The notes: generated by a model not told the origin, from the letters alone. Positions 1-11,416 are shown, numbered from the stretch's first letter. The stretch: 64,000 bases of DNA from SAR92 clade bacterium (GCA_014381985.1 JACNKP010000033.1:62001-126000), one strand, 5' to 3'. Translations and numbers: made by a program.

Positions 1-1
1 C

Positions 2-127
2 CCGGTGGACTGTATCGATATGCTGCCAGTTGTCCAAGGTATCGTGCAATGGCACTGGCCGAATCCTCCCACCACTATTGACCTTATAGCGACCAGCAAA
101 ATGTCATCTCAAGAGGATGCCGCATGA
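2..127 (+). CDS. rsxB: Electron transport complex subunit RsxB/RnfB, C-terminal fragment (truncated by window edge)
   Basis: Open frame PVDCIDMLPV...EDAA* ending in TGA that overlaps the rsxC ATG (ATGA); the PVDCI ferredoxin-type motif precedes rsxC. Confidence 0.8.
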   Translation, partial: PVDCIDMLPVVQGIVQWHWPNPPTTIDLIATSKMSSQEDAA

Positions 128-1851
128 GTCGCACCTGGGAGACTCCCGGCGGCGTTCACCCGCCAGAAAATAAATCACAGTCAATGACTCAGAGTATTGG
201 GCACTTACCCATCCCGGGTACTCTAGTGATTCCACTGCATCAACATATAGGCTCTCCATCAAAAATCGATGTCACCATTGGGCAGGCTGTACTTAAAGGT
301 CAGACATTAACAAGGGCAACCCTTTCAAATAATTTACCAGTACATGCATCGACCTCAGGGACTGTGATTGCTATCGATGATCAGCCAGTCGCACATCCTT
401 CAGGCTTAACCGCCCCCTGCGTCACCATAGCTAGCGATGGTAGAGACCAATGGATCGAGCATGTCGGTGTTACAGATTTCCGACGATGTGGCCCCCTAGA
501 TTTATTACAGATAATTACCGATGCCGGCATTGCCGGGATGGGCGGAGCAGGTTTTCCATCCGCCATCAAACTAAGTCCTAGTAAAGACAAAGCCATCGAC
601 ACCCTCATTATTAATGCGACAGAATGTGAGCCCTATATCACCGCCGATGATGCCGCTATGCGCGAAAAAGCCCAAGATCTGATTCAAGGGATAGAGGTCG
701 TCTGCCACATTTTGAACGACCCAAAGAGAGTTGTGATTGGCATCGAAGATAACAAACCTCAGGCTATCAAAGCACTGCGACCATATATCCAAGAGAGTTC
801 TATTGAAATAGTACCCTTTCCGACTAAGTACCCCTCTGGGGGCGAAAAACAATTAATTTATATACTTACCGGCCGTGAGGTTCCTAGTGGTGGCTTGCCT
901 ATCGATCTAGGTATGGTTTGTTTAAATATCGGAACGCTTATAGCGATCAAACGAGCTGTCATTGATGGCGAACCACTCATTTCACGAATCACCACCGTCA
1001 CTGGCGGAGCCTGCGGAGTTAACCGTAATTATGAGGTTCTTATTGGCACGCCAATAAGCCATCTTCTGACGCACAATGAGTTTGATGAAAAAAACTGCAG
1101 TCGCCTAATTATGGGCGGCCCCATGATGGGCTTTAGCTTAACATCTACCGATGTTCCCGTGGTTAAAACAACCAGCTGTATACTGGCGCCCGGTCATTCT
1201 GAAATTCCAGCTGATACGCCTGCTCAAGCCTGTATACGTTGTGGACTGTGCGCTGAAGCCTGTCCGGTTTCGCTCTTACCCCAGCAACTGTTCTGGTATG
1301 CACAGGCTAAAGACCAAGAGCGTTTAGAAGCACATAATCTGTTCGACTGTATAGAATGTGGTGCCTGCTCTTATGTGTGTCCGAGCAATATTCCTCTGGT
1401 TCAGCACTACAGAAGTAGTAAAGGCGAAATTCGCAAAGCCAATATCGATAAAATTGACGCCGACAACGCCAGACAACGTTTTGAATTTCGCAAATTGCGT
1501 CTAGAGCAAGCTGATGAGCAACGGCAAGCTAAACGTGAAGCACGACGATTGGTAACCGAACAAGCGAGAGCGACTAGTAATACATCACAACCCGGATCCT
1601 CTGCAGCCGATATTATCGCCGCCGCGCAACAGCGAGTCATAACCAAACAAGCATCTCCTGAGCAGCAAAAAGCCAAGTTCGAACGCGCTCTATTGGCGGC
1701 ACAGTCTAGACTGCAAGAGGCCGAAAAACGATTGATAGAAGCCACCACAAATGGCAGCAAACAACAGCAAACTATATGCAGTGCAAGTGTCGAAAGCGCG
1801 CGACAAAAAGTTGATCAGACACAATATCGGCTGAGGGAGCTAACTGACTAA
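124..1851 (+). CDS. rsxC: Electron transport complex subunit RsxC/RnfC
   Basis: 575 aa; two 4Fe-4S motifs (CIRCGLCAEACP, CIECGACSYVCP), GMGGAGFPSAIK motif, followed by rsxD/G/E. Confidence 0.95.
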   Translation: MSRTWETPGGVHPPENKSQSMTQSIGHLPIPGTLVIPLHQHIGSPSKIDVTIGQAVLKGQTLTRATLSNNLPVHASTSGTVIAIDDQPVAHPSGLTAPCVTIASDGRDQWIEHVGVTDFRRCGPLDLLQIITDAGIAGMGGAGFPSAIKLSPSKDKAIDTLIINATECEPYITADDAAMREKAQDLIQGIEVVCHILNDPKRVVIGIEDNKPQAIKALRPYIQESSIEIVPFPTKYPSGGEKQLIYILTGREVPSGGLPIDLGMVCLNIGTLIAIKRAVIDGEPLISRITTVTGGACGVNRNYEVLIGTPISHLLTHNEFDEKNCSRLIMGGPMMGFSLTSTDVPVVKTTSCILAPGHSEIPADTPAQACIRCGLCAEACPVSLLPQQLFWYAQAKDQERLEAHNLFDCIECGACSYVCPSNIPLVQHYRSSKGEIRKANIDKIDADNARQRFEFRKLRLEQADEQRQAKREARRLVTEQARATSNTSQPGSSAADIIAAAQQRVITKQASPEQQKAKFERALLAAQSRLQEAEKRLIEATTNGSKQQQTICSASVESARQKVDQTQYRLRELTD

Positions 1852-2918
1852 TGGCATTTAAACAAATAAGCTCACCTCACGGGCACAACCCTCAAAGCAC
1901 GAGTTGGATTATGCAACTCGTACTGCTTTCTACCTTGCCTGGATTTCTGGCGCTGAGTTATCAATTCGGCTGGGGCACCTTCATTAATTTAATCATCGCA
2001 GTGGTGACCTCACTAATAGCCGAATCAGCGATCCTTGCACTTAGAAACAGACCCATTGCTTTTTATCTAAAAGACTACAGTGCAGCCGTAACTGCTGTTC
2101 TCCTTGCCCTAGCCCTACCGCCCCTAGTACCTTGGTGGGTGGTGGTGGTGGGGTCTCTATTTTCCATTGTGGTCGCCAAGCAGCTCTATGGTGGGATTGG
2201 CTATAACCCCTTTAATCCGGCCATGGTTGGCTATGTAGTACTACTTATTAGTTTTCCCATTGAAATGACCAGCTGGGTTACGCCGATATCTCTTTTGCCT
2301 GAAGGAGTAACCCATCCGGGCCTATGGGAATCACTTAGCATCGTGTTTGCAGGCAACACCCCTGTTGATGGCGTCACTGGCGCAACACCGCTCGACCTTT
2401 TCAAACACAGTAACGGGCTGGTAGTCGACCAAATTTATCAGAATGAAGCCTTATTCAGCCAAGCAAGCTTTGCCGGTGTTGGCTGGGAATGGGTCAATGT
2501 TGGATTTTTAATCGGCGGTCTAATCTTACTTAAAACACGTATTTTTACGTGGCATGGCCCTCTGGCGATGCTCGGCACCCTAGCATTAATGTCGATCTTA
2601 TTTTGGGATGGTGGCAGTTCAGACAGTCCCGGTTCACCGATTATGCATCTGTTTAGCGGCGCATCGATGATGGGCGCATTCTTTATCCTAACCGACCCCG
2701 TTTCCTCAGCGGTCAGTAATCGTGGTCGGCTTATCTACGGTGCGCTGATTGGGTTGTTAGTTTATGTTATTCGCGCTTGGGGTAATTACCCCGATGCCAT
2801 GGCTTTTGCAGTACTCCTAGCTAACTTTGCCGCGCCCTTTATCGACAACTACACATTGCCACGTACCTATGGTCATACTGACCGGCGCAAGGCGACTGAA
2901 AAGCAGGAGGAAGAATGA
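1851..2918 (+). CDS. rsxD: Electron transport complex subunit RsxD/RnfD
   Basis: 355 aa polytopic protein with GYNPFNPAMVGY and DGVTGATPLD flavinylation-type motif; operon position. Confidence 0.95.
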   Translation: MAFKQISSPHGHNPQSTSWIMQLVLLSTLPGFLALSYQFGWGTFINLIIAVVTSLIAESAILALRNRPIAFYLKDYSAAVTAVLLALALPPLVPWWVVVVGSLFSIVVAKQLYGGIGYNPFNPAMVGYVVLLISFPIEMTSWVTPISLLPEGVTHPGLWESLSIVFAGNTPVDGVTGATPLDLFKHSNGLVVDQIYQNEALFSQASFAGVGWEWVNVGFLIGGLILLKTRIFTWHGPLAMLGTLALMSILFWDGGSSDSPGSPIMHLFSGASMMGAFFILTDPVSSAVSNRGRLIYGALIGLLVYVIRAWGNYPDAMAFAVLLANFAAPFIDNYTLPRTYGHTDRRKATEKQEEE

Positions 2919-3577
2919 TCATTAAGTCGATTCGCTCCAACAGTATTGCCTTGGCTCTCTTCGCTTTAGCGACCGCACTAGTATTGTCATCGGTAGACAA
3001 CCTCACTCGCGATAAGATCGACTATGCCGAACGTTTAGCTGCCCAGCGAGCACTACTAGAAATAGTCCCACCAGAACGTCACAACAATGATCTACTATTA
3101 GATACCCAACCTGTGCCAGAAGCCTTTTGGTCAATCTTGGGCCTTATTAAAGGCGGCAATATCCATATCGCACGCTATAACGGTGAGCCTATAGCTGCAA
3201 TTGTTCCCTCAGTAACTGCCGATGGTTACAGTGGTGATATTGCCATGATTATTGGGGTTAACAACGAAGGCACCATTGCCGGTGTGCGCGTAGTACAGCA
3301 TAAGGAAACACCTGGCCTAGGTGATAAAATTGACCTTAAAAAGAACGATTGGATTCTCGCCTTTAATGGTAAGTCTCTATCCAATATGGCACGCTCGCAA
3401 TGGGCTGTTAAAAAAGACGGCGGTCAATTCGACCAGTTTACCGGGGCTACTATTACACCCAGGGCAGTAATTAATCAGATTGTGGCAACTTTAGATTATT
3501 TTAATCAAGACAGTGACAGACTATTTAACCAACCGCAGAAAAAAGACACGAACAGCACTGGACAGGTGGAACAATGA
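2915..3577 (+). CDS. rsxG: Electron transport complex subunit RsxG/RnfG
   Basis: 220 aa; FMN-binding motif [12 protein letters not shown]; operon position. Confidence 0.95.
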   Translation: MIIKSIRSNSIALALFALATALVLSSVDNLTRDKIDYAERLAAQRALLEIVPPERHNNDLLLDTQPVPEAFWSILGLIKGGNIHIARYNGEPIAAIVPSVTADGYSGDIAMIIGVNNEGTIAGVRVVQHKETPGLGDKIDLKKNDWILAFNGKSLSNMARSQWAVKKDGGQFDQFTGATITPRAVINQIVATLDYFNQDSDRLFNQPQKKDTNSTGQVEQ

Positions 3578-4287
3578 GCGATGCAACCGTAAGGGAAGTC
3601 GCCGGAAATGGTCTTTGGCATAACAACCCAGCACTCGTTCAGTTGTTAGGCCTATGCCCTCTTTTGGCGGTCAGTTCGACAGTGGCTAACGCTTTAGGCT
3701 TAGGCTTGGCCACGATGATGGTGCTTATTGGCTCCAACACTATCGTGTCTTTAATCCGTAATCACGTTAATGACGCCGTTCGATTACCTGTGTTCGTGAT
3801 CATTATTGCCGCCTTTGTCACCTGCGCTGAATTACTAATGAAAGCTTACACTTATGATCTGTATCAAATACTCGGGATATTTGTACCGCTCATTGTAACC
3901 AACTGTGCTATTTTGGGCCGCGCAGAAGCCTTTGCCAGTAAAAACAATGTGGGTCTTGCTGCCCTCGATGGCGTCATGATGGGAATGGGATTTTTATTAG
4001 TGTTAGTAGCACTAGGTGCCATTAGAGAATTGCTCGGCCAAGGTACTTTGTTTGTGGATATGCATTTCTTGTTCGGACCCATTGCCGTCAACTGGCTGAT
4101 CCAGCCCTTTGGCCCAAATTACAGCTTTTTAATTATCGTCCTACCGCCCGGTGCATTCTTAGTTACAGGGCTGTTAATCGCACTCAAAAACATTATCGAC
4201 AATGTACTTAAAGTCCACGTTGACAAGTCCCGAAATAAGCCCATTAAGGGAGCAAAGCGGGTACGCACTACGGGTCATATTAGTTAA
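3574..4287 (+). CDS. rsxE: Electron transport complex subunit RsxE/RnfE
   Basis: 237 aa membrane protein, [17 protein letters not shown] motif; end of rsx operon. Confidence 0.95.
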   Translation: MSDATVREVAGNGLWHNNPALVQLLGLCPLLAVSSTVANALGLGLATMMVLIGSNTIVSLIRNHVNDAVRLPVFVIIIAAFVTCAELLMKAYTYDLYQILGIFVPLIVTNCAILGRAEAFASKNNVGLAALDGVMMGMGFLLVLVALGAIRELLGQGTLFVDMHFLFGPIAVNWLIQPFGPNYSFLIIVLPPGAFLVTGLLIALKNIIDNVLKVHVDKSRNKPIKGAKRVRTTGHIS

Positions 4288-4730
4288 TAATTATCGATGT
4301 CTTTGTCAAACAGCATATCGATGTCGCGAAAGGCTTTGAACTCTAAATAGTTGTCGCTAGGATCACGAACAAAGAGTGTCGTTTGCTCGCCTTTGCGCCC
4401 TTCAAAGCGCAGGTAGGGCTTGATCACAAATTCAACTGCCGCGGTTTCCAGCCTAGCGACAAATATTTCATGCTGGGACCAATCTAAAATCACGCCAAAA
4501 TGAGACGCTGGCACCGCGTGTCCGTCTACTGCATTAGTCGCAGCGGAGGGGTGATCTGCTGGGTCCACTAAATGGGCGACCAGTTGGTGACCGAAGAAAT
4601 CAAAGTCGATCCAGCGGTCTGACTCACGGCCTGTGGAACAGCCTATAACGTCACAATAAAAGCTCCGCGCCTGTTCAAGATCGGTAACAGGAAAGGCAAG
4701 ATGGAAACGTGGCTGGCTGACTTTACTCAT
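4284..4730 (-). CDS. VOC (glyoxalase/bleomycin-resistance/dioxygenase) superfamily protein
   Basis: 148 aa; [23 protein letters not shown]...[18 protein letters not shown] signature; stop overlaps rsxE stop on the opposite strand. Confidence 0.85.
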   Translation of the reverse strand: MSKVSQPRFHLAFPVTDLEQARSFYCDVIGCSTGRESDRWIDFDFFGHQLVAHLVDPADHPSAATNAVDGHAVPASHFGVILDWSQHEIFVARLETAAVEFVIKPYLRFEGRKGEQTTLFVRDPSDNYLEFKAFRDIDMLFDKDIDNY

Positions 4731-4840
4731 AGTGACTTTTAAGGGCTCTTTGGATTAGGTTATCACACTTGGTCTGCCCCAAGAACGGAACCGACCAAGA
4801 TGATTTTTCTTGCTGTCTTAATATATTAGTTAGTTAACTC

Positions 4841-5224
4841 TTAGGCAATACGCAACAACGCACAGATCTTATTATCCGCAGGATCGCGCAGATAGGCTAG
4901 ATACATATCGCCCATATCGCCGCCAGCGCGCACACCGGGGGTCTCTTCACAGGTAGTACCGCCATTGGCAACGCCTGCAGCATGCCAGGCATCGCCCTGG
5001 GCAGTATCGGTGACATTAAAACCAATAGTGCTGCCATTACCATGACAGGCTGGCTCACCGTTAATCGGCACGCTTAAGCCGAGAACACCCGATTCAGTAA
5101 AATAAAAGCAGCGACCCTTGGGGTCTATAATACCAGGCTTAATACCTAGCTCTCCGAGAATGGCATCGTAGAATTTTTTTGACTCTTCGATATTGTTTGC
5201 ACCGATCATAATGTGACTAAACAT
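4841..5224 (-). CDS. VOC superfamily protein
   Basis: 127 aa; MFSHIMIGANNIEESKKFYDAILG ... YLAYLRDPADNKICALLR. Confidence 0.85.
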   Translation of the reverse strand: MFSHIMIGANNIEESKKFYDAILGELGIKPGIIDPKGRCFYFTESGVLGLSVPINGEPACHGNGSTIGFNVTDTAQGDAWHAAGVANGGTTCEETPGVRAGGDMGDMYLAYLRDPADNKICALLRIA

Positions 5225-5365
5225 ACTAACTCCTAGTAAAACTTCATATTAAATAACCCTAATAGGGTTGGCTTTTGATTCTGTGTTCTAACTATTAAAT
5301 ATAATCTCTTTTATTTCGAACGATAGTAAAGAGCAAAGCTTTAAACTTCAACTGATGGAAAAGAC

Positions 5366-6262
5366 TTATAGCTCTATCTGCCCTGCACTAACCAATACAC
5401 TATTGCCCGCCATCCAAACTCCGGTGAGCGTCCCATTCCTCTTTTCAGTACGTCCATGGAGGACACTGGGGCGACCCATTTCAACACCTTGAGAAATGCG
5501 CCATCTAAAATCTCCCTCGCCAGCGGAGTTATAATGAGTCAGCAGGGCAATTAGCGCGCAGTTTGCACTTCCAGTAGCGGGGTCTTCAGGCACACCATCC
5601 AAAGGAGCAAACATGCGCGCCTTGATGTCAAATTCACCGTCACTCATCACGTACAGATGAATATGGGGTGACAACCCCTGATCAGCTAACGCCCTTAGTT
5701 GCTCCAAATTTATGCTAGCCTTTTGCAAGGCGGCATGGGTATCTAATTCAACAAATAAAAACTCCAACCCAACAGAGGCCTCTTGCGGCACATGTGTGTT
5801 GATACGGATATCGGACTCATCTAGGTTTAAAATAGTTGCTATAAAAGCGGGAGACACGACCTGACCAAGCCTTAAAGGCTCTGGTGCATTCAATTCGCAA
5901 CTGATATCACCCTGCTGATCAAGGCTAATACTCATTGGTACCAATCCAGCAGCCTCTTCGAATACAACGTTAAGGCCACCATCGATACAGCCAAAGGCGC
6001 CCTCTTGCGCCAAGGCAAAAGCTGTTCCAATATTGGGGTGGCCAGCAAAAGGAATCTCGCGTGCTGGAGTAAAAATACGCACTCGACGGGTCTGACCGAG
6101 CCGCGGTGGAAAAACAAATGTTGTCTCCGAAAAGTTAAACTCCCGCGCGATCTGCTGCATTTGAAGGTCTGTTAATCCTTCAGCGTCAGGCAGCACTGCT
6201 AGAGGATTACCGCTGAATCGTTGGTTGGTAAATACATCGCAAATAAAGTATCGGTAAGTCAT
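5366..6262 (-). CDS. PhzF family phenazine biosynthesis-like isomerase/epimerase
   Basis: 298 aa; VFTNQRFSGNPLAVLPDA, FSETTFVFPP, FAGHPNIGTAFAL, EDPATGSANCAL motifs. Confidence 0.92.
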   Translation of the reverse strand: MTYRYFICDVFTNQRFSGNPLAVLPDAEGLTDLQMQQIAREFNFSETTFVFPPRLGQTRRVRIFTPAREIPFAGHPNIGTAFALAQEGAFGCIDGGLNVVFEEAAGLVPMSISLDQQGDISCELNAPEPLRLGQVVSPAFIATILNLDESDIRINTHVPQEASVGLEFLFVELDTHAALQKASINLEQLRALADQGLSPHIHLYVMSDGEFDIKARMFAPLDGVPEDPATGSANCALIALLTHYNSAGEGDFRWRISQGVEMGRPSVLHGRTEKRNGTLTGVWMAGNSVLVSAGQIEL

Positions 6263-6296
6263 AGGTACAATTTTCGTCTAAGAGATGAATTAAAGA

Positions 6297-7247
6297 TCAC
6301 CAAGGCAAGGCGTCTAGGTCTAGGTTGCCGCCACTCAAAATAATGGCAACTCTCTTACCGTTAAACTGCTCTGGCTGATCCATAATGGCTGCCAAAGGAA
6401 CGGCCGCAGAGGGCTCTACGACGATTTTTAATCTAGTCCAGATAAGTTTCATAGCTTCTACGATACGGGCTTCTGATGCCAGTAAAATATCGTCCACATG
6501 TTGAGTGATAATCTCAAAATTGCGTACCCCCACCGTGCCACGCAATCCGTCGGCGATGGTGTTGGGGACAAATTCCGCCAATCTGGCACCCGACCGGAAT
6601 CCTAACCAAGCATCATTCGCAGCCTCTGGTTCAGCGCCAATCACCCGAGTTATGCCTGCCTGGGGAGATTGCTTAATAACAATGGCTGAGCCTCCCAATA
6701 GTCCACCACCCCCTACTGGGGTCATTAATACGTCGGCGGGCTTGTCTAGTTGCGCCAGAGTTTCCAGCGTCGCTGTTCCCTGACCAGCAATAATTAGGTC
6801 ATCGTCGTAAGGGTGCACTAAACGGGCTCCCTGCTGCTCTATTAAACGTGTCACAGTCCCTTCTCGCGCAGTCATCGTCGGTTCACAGTAGACCACTGTA
6901 GCGCCATAACTAAGCACTGCATCCTTTTTCGCTTGGGGAGCATTTTCTGGCATTACGACCGTGCAAGATGCCTTACGCATTGCCGCTGCCCAAGCTAAGG
7001 CTGCGCCATGGTTACCTGAAGAATGAGTTATAACCCCATTGGCGAGGACCTCTTGAGTCATAGAAAACAACGCGTTGCAGGCACCACGAGCCTTAAAGGC
7101 GCCTACTTTTTGCATGTTGTCTGCTTTAAAAAATAGCTCGCAAGTGAACAGCTTGTTTAACTGTCTGCTCTGCAGTATTGGAGTACAGTGAATATAAGGC
7201 TGTATGCGCTGGTGTGCCTGCTTAATGTCGTCTAGGGTTACGGTCAT
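6297..7247 (-). CDS. PLP-dependent threonine/serine dehydratase-like protein
   Basis: 316 aa; KADNMQKVGAFKARGACNAL (PLP lysine), SSGNHGAALAWAA, PVGGGGLLGG motifs. Confidence 0.9.
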   Translation of the reverse strand: MTVTLDDIKQAHQRIQPYIHCTPILQSRQLNKLFTCELFFKADNMQKVGAFKARGACNALFSMTQEVLANGVITHSSGNHGAALAWAAAMRKASCTVVMPENAPQAKKDAVLSYGATVVYCEPTMTAREGTVTRLIEQQGARLVHPYDDDLIIAGQGTATLETLAQLDKPADVLMTPVGGGGLLGGSAIVIKQSPQAGITRVIGAEPEAANDAWLGFRSGARLAEFVPNTIADGLRGTVGVRNFEIITQHVDDILLASEARIVEAMKLIWTRLKIVVEPSAAVPLAAIMDQPEQFNGKRVAIILSGGNLDLDALPW

Positions 7248-7464
7248 AGAGCAATTACTTTAATGAAATTACGTTGGCTACAGCATAACCTAAAATAGAC
7301 TTTTGATGAGCGACTTAACCTCTGTTTTAGTTTAAACAGAAGGAAATCTGGTCAAGAGGTCCGATCAAGTAACCACTGATTACTTGATCGGGATTTGCAA
7401 CAGTTTAGACACTCATGGATTCGAAATCACATTTCCTCAGATAGATGTTCAGCTTTAGAAATAG

Positions 7465-8679
7465 TTATATTTTTCGCCCAGCGTTCGCGGCAATACGCAA
7501 GCGCAGCGCATTAAGTTTAATAAAGCCTTCGGCATCCGCTTGATTGTACGCTCCACCATCATCGTCAAAGGTCGCTATATTGGCGTCAAACAAACTGTCA
7601 TTAGACTGTCTGCCCACCACACTAACATTACCCTTATAAAGCTTAATTCGCACATCACCGTTAACCACATCCTGACTTTGATCGATCGCGGTCTGCAGCA
7701 TCAGTCGCTCCGGAGCCCACCAATAACCGTTATAAATAAGCTTGGCGTAACGTGGCATTAACTCATCTTTAAGATGTGCCACTTCACGATCCAGTGTCAG
7801 TGACTCGATGGCACGGTGAGCCTTCATCATCACCGTGCCGGCAGGCGTTTCATAACACCCACGAGACTTCATGCCCACATAGCGATTCTCAACGATATCC
7901 AAACGACCGATACCATTAGCACCAGCAACAGCATTCAGGTGCTCAATGACAGTGGCTGGCGACATCAAGGTGCCATCAATGGCAGCAATGTCGCCTTTTT
8001 CATAGGTAATCGTCATGTAAGTTGGCTTGTCGGGTGCTTGCTCAGGAGACACTGTCCAACGCCACATATCATCTTCGGCCTCAGACCAAGGGTCCTCGAG
8101 ATTACCGCCTTCATAAGAAATGTGCAGTAAATTGGCATCCATAGAAAAAGGTGACTTTTTACCACGCTTCATTTCCACTGGAATGTTGTGGGTTTCACAG
8201 TATTCCATAAGCTTGTCGCGGGAATTAAGATCCCATTCACGCCAAGGTGCAATCACGGTGATGCCGGGCTTCAATGCATAAGCGCCCAATTCGAAACGAA
8301 CCTGATCATTACCTTTACCCGTGGCCCCGTGTGAAATAGCTTCGGCGCCCGTTTCATTGGCAATTTCGATCAATCTCTTGGCAATCAATGGGCGAGCAAT
8401 AGAGGTGCCAAGCAGGTACTCGCCTTCATAGATAGCATTGGCTCTAAACATAGGGAATACGAAATCGCGCGCGTACTCTTCACGAAGATCATCGATATAA
8501 ATTTCTTTAACCCCAAGAGCTTCAGCTTTTGCCCGAGCAGGCTCTACTTCTTCACCCTGACCAATGTCGGCGGTAAAGGTGACTACTTCGCATTGGTACT
8601 CTTCTTGAAGCCACTTAACGATAACCGAGGTATCTAAACCTCCTGAATAAGCGAGAACAACTTTATTAACTGATGACAC
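7465..8679 (-). CDS. argG: Argininosuccinate synthase
   Basis: 404 aa; [20 protein letters not shown]-terminus, [15 protein letters not shown]. Confidence 0.97.
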   Translation of the reverse strand: MSSVNKVVLAYSGGLDTSVIVKWLQEEYQCEVVTFTADIGQGEEVEPARAKAEALGVKEIYIDDLREEYARDFVFPMFRANAIYEGEYLLGTSIARPLIAKRLIEIANETGAEAISHGATGKGNDQVRFELGAYALKPGITVIAPWREWDLNSRDKLMEYCETHNIPVEMKRGKKSPFSMDANLLHISYEGGNLEDPWSEAEDDMWRWTVSPEQAPDKPTYMTITYEKGDIAAIDGTLMSPATVIEHLNAVAGANGIGRLDIVENRYVGMKSRGCYETPAGTVMMKAHRAIESLTLDREVAHLKDELMPRYAKLIYNGYWWAPERLMLQTAIDQSQDVVNGDVRIKLYKGNVSVVGRQSNDSLFDANIATFDDDGGAYNQADAEGFIKLNALRLRIAANAGRKI

Positions 8680-8748
8680 TGTATAAACCCTTAACTTTTG
8701 AATTAGCCGCGAATTTTACCTGAACCGAGTGAGGGATTCACTGTTTGT

Positions 8749-9537
8749 CTAATTTAAAGCATACAGTCGAGTAATCGCTGTTCGTTCATGAGGGTCAAAA
8801 AGCCTATAACCCTGAGTGGAAAAATGGTTTAACTCGGCCGTCGTAGGAAAAGTAAAGTAACGGGGAGTTCCCTGCTGAGTAAAAGCCTCTAGCGCCTGCA
8901 AATCTGACAGAAACCTGACTGCATTTATGATCTGCCTAATACCACCACTATAGAGCGATAGAACATTAAATAAATAGGATGATTGCCTCTGTAAGGGAAT
9001 GGTTTTCACCGAAATAATATCGCCTGTATCAATACCTGAGTCTTGAATAAAATGCAGGGTCGAACCTATATCGCTATCACCATTGAGCATAGCCCTTAAA
9101 GTTGCCATCACCCCACGATAGCTAGGTAACACCCCAGAATGTAAATTAATCACACCATACCGAGGGATATCAATAATATCCTGCCCTATAATCAAACCAA
9201 ATCGCACCGAGATGATTAAATCTGGCCGGGTGGCTTTAATACGCTCGAGACCCGCACTACCATTAACCTTATTGTCGATATCAACAAAGCCCTGCAATGA
9301 ACCGCCCGTCTTTACGGCTAACTGTTCAAAGCTAGGTCTTCCGTCTTGTAATAGCTCTAGCTCAAAGCTCTGCAAAGCCATCAATGGAGACGGCAAAAGA
9401 TAATCTGATCCCACCTTTTCAGAGATAAAAATTGATATTTCATGGTCGGCAAGTTGCCGAACTAGCTGGCTGAGCGCCAGATGACTGGGTAAATCTCTGT
9501 TTGTTAGCAAGGTAATACGCATAGCAACTCTCGACAA
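8749..9537 (-). CDS. Formyltransferase family protein (Fmt/PurN-like fold)
   Basis: 262 aa; INLHSGVLPSYRGVMATLRAMLNGDSDIGSTLHFIQDSGIDTGDII contains the N-H-D formyltransferase motif. Confidence 0.8.
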   Translation of the reverse strand: MSRVAMRITLLTNRDLPSHLALSQLVRQLADHEISIFISEKVGSDYLLPSPLMALQSFELELLQDGRPSFEQLAVKTGGSLQGFVDIDNKVNGSAGLERIKATRPDLIISVRFGLIIGQDIIDIPRYGVINLHSGVLPSYRGVMATLRAMLNGDSDIGSTLHFIQDSGIDTGDIISVKTIPLQRQSSYLFNVLSLYSGGIRQIINAVRFLSDLQALEAFTQQGTPRYFTFPTTAELNHFSTQGYRLFDPHERTAITRLYALN

Positions 9538-9661
9538 TGGGACCTAAAATTCACGTCAAACTCATGTTATTTTGATTCAGTATGCCGTTCTTTGCCACAA
9601 AAACTATTATGCAGCCACGGTTTGCGGTAGCATTCACCCCATAACAGCGGAACCATCTTTC

Positions 9662-10696
9662 ATGGATAAAATTTCTATCATCCTACCTGACGACTGGCAT
9701 CTGCATCTGCGTGATAATCAGGCTCTTGAAACTACCGTAGCTGCTGCTGCCCGAGGTTTTGGCCGCGGTATTATTATGCCCAACCTGACCCCACCAGTAA
9801 CGCATGTTGCTGATGCTGTTGCCTACCGCGAACGGATTATGGCACAGCGGCCCGAGGGCTCGACCTGGCAACCTCTGATGGTGCTTTATCTCACTGACAA
9901 TACTACTGTTGAGGAAATTCGTGCCGCTAAAGACAGCGGATTCATCCATGGCTGTAAATATTATCCTGCAGGCGCCACCACTAATTCTGCCTCGGGAGTG
10001 ACCGACCTAGATAAAATGTCGCCTGTTTTTGAAGCTATGCAGGACGTGGGCATGGTGTTGCAATTACACGGTGAAGTGACATCTGCAGATGTTGATATTT
10101 TCGATCGAGAAGCGGTGTTTATCGATCGTCATCTTCGCGGTATGGTCCAACAATTTTCCGACCTTAAAATAGTATTGGAGCACATTACTACCCAACAAGG
10201 GGCTGACTTCGTCCTCGAGGCTAACGATAATGTCGCTGCCTCAATCACGCCTCAACACTTGTTATACAACCGCAATCATATGCTGGTTGGCGGGATTCGA
10301 CCTCACCTATTTTGCTTGCCAATCTTAAAGCGAGATATTCATCAGCAAGCACTTGTTAGCGCGGCTACCAGCGGTAATACCAAGTTTTTCTTGGGCACTG
10401 ACTCTGCGCCCCATGCGCAAGGCGCAAAAGAAAGTGCCTGTGGTTGTGCCGGCTGTTTCAGTCACCATAGCGCTATCGAGCTATATGCTGAAGTATTTGA
10501 CCAAGCCGGCGCCATGGATAAGTTAGAAGCTTTTGCTAGCACCAATGGACCAGATTTTTATGGCCTGCCCCACAATTCATCATCGATTGTGCTGAAGAAA
10601 CAGCAATGGCAGTTACCTGATAGCCTCCCGTTTGAAGACACCCAGATAATCCCCCTAGGTGCAGGCACCACATTAAACTGGAAGATGGTGGAATAA
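9662..10696 (+). CDS. pyrC: Dihydroorotase
   Basis: Start chosen at internal Met ([19 protein letters not shown]); the ORF track opens at 9572. HLHLRD metal motif, LGTDSAPH. Confidence 0.95.
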   Translation: MDKISIILPDDWHLHLRDNQALETTVAAAARGFGRGIIMPNLTPPVTHVADAVAYRERIMAQRPEGSTWQPLMVLYLTDNTTVEEIRAAKDSGFIHGCKYYPAGATTNSASGVTDLDKMSPVFEAMQDVGMVLQLHGEVTSADVDIFDREAVFIDRHLRGMVQQFSDLKIVLEHITTQQGADFVLEANDNVAASITPQHLLYNRNHMLVGGIRPHLFCLPILKRDIHQQALVSAATSGNTKFFLGTDSAPHAQGAKESACGCAGCFSHHSAIELYAEVFDQAGAMDKLEAFASTNGPDFYGLPHNSSSIVLKKQQWQLPDSLPFEDTQIIPLGAGTTLNWKMVE

Positions 10697-11337
10697 TGGA
10701 TATTCTCGATGAAAGTACCGATGCATTGATGGCAAAACGCTTTCGTGGCTTTTTACCAGTAGTAGTTGATGTTGAAACCGGCGGATTTGATTCGCACAGT
10801 AATGCCTTGCTGGAAATAGCGGCTGTTATTTTAGAAATGGACGGTCAAGGTAATTTACAAATTAAAGAAAGCTACAGTAAAAATATCGAACCCTTTCCCG
10901 GGTCTATCGTCGAAGAATCTGCATTAGAATTTACCGGTATTGATCTTTATGACCCAGAGAGAGATCCCGAGGAAGAAGGCGAAGCCCTGCGTGAAATTTT
11001 TCAACCGATTCGCCGTGAAGTTTCTATTACTGGATGCACTCGCGCAGTCATGGTAGCTCACAACGCTCACTTTGATCTTGGTTTTATTAATGCCGCAGTG
11101 GAACGTTGTCGCATTAAACGCAATCCCTTTCATCCATTTTCTTGCTTTGATACCTCGGGTCTAGCGGGGCTTGCCTATGGTCAAACTGTGTTGGCTAAAG
11201 CCTGCCAGGCCGCGGGAATCGACTTTAATAATCGTGACGCTCACAGCGCTCTATATGACACTGTGAAAACAGCAGAGCTCTTCTGCAGTATCGTTAATCG
11301 ATGGAAAGAATTAGGTGGATGGCCACCAAATAACTGA
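10696..11337 (+). CDS. rnt: Ribonuclease T
   Basis: 213 aa; DEDD exonuclease VVVDVETGGFDSHSNALLEIA ... AHNAHFDLGF ... DAHSALYDT; follows pyrC with ATG/TAATG overlap. Confidence 0.95.
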   Translation: MDILDESTDALMAKRFRGFLPVVVDVETGGFDSHSNALLEIAAVILEMDGQGNLQIKESYSKNIEPFPGSIVEESALEFTGIDLYDPERDPEEEGEALREIFQPIRREVSITGCTRAVMVAHNAHFDLGFINAAVERCRIKRNPFHPFSCFDTSGLAGLAYGQTVLAKACQAAGIDFNNRDAHSALYDTVKTAELFCSIVNRWKELGGWPPNN

Positions 11338-11372
11338 CTGCGATTGAGACTTCACTTATTAACCTAATAACC

Positions 11373-11400
11373 AAAAAAAGACCACCAATGGCGGCCTTTT
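11373..11400 (-). terminator. Probable intrinsic terminator of the AGCS symporter gene
   Basis: Minus strand reads AAAGGCCGCCattGGTGGTCTTTTTTT: stem with G-U pairs followed by a T tract. Confidence 0.6.
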
Positions 11401-11416
11401 AGATAAATAGAAACCA

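Noticed and set aside
571-852. Minus-strand ORF inside rsxC (and similar shadow ORFs such as 381..608, 1407..1760, 9683..9949, 15388..15675, 58430..58648)
   Set aside because: They lie antisense to strongly recognisable conserved genes and show no domain-like sequence of their own.
7361-7391. Intrinsic terminator of argG at the 12-bp inverted repeat
   Set aside because: No T tract follows the stem on the minus strand.
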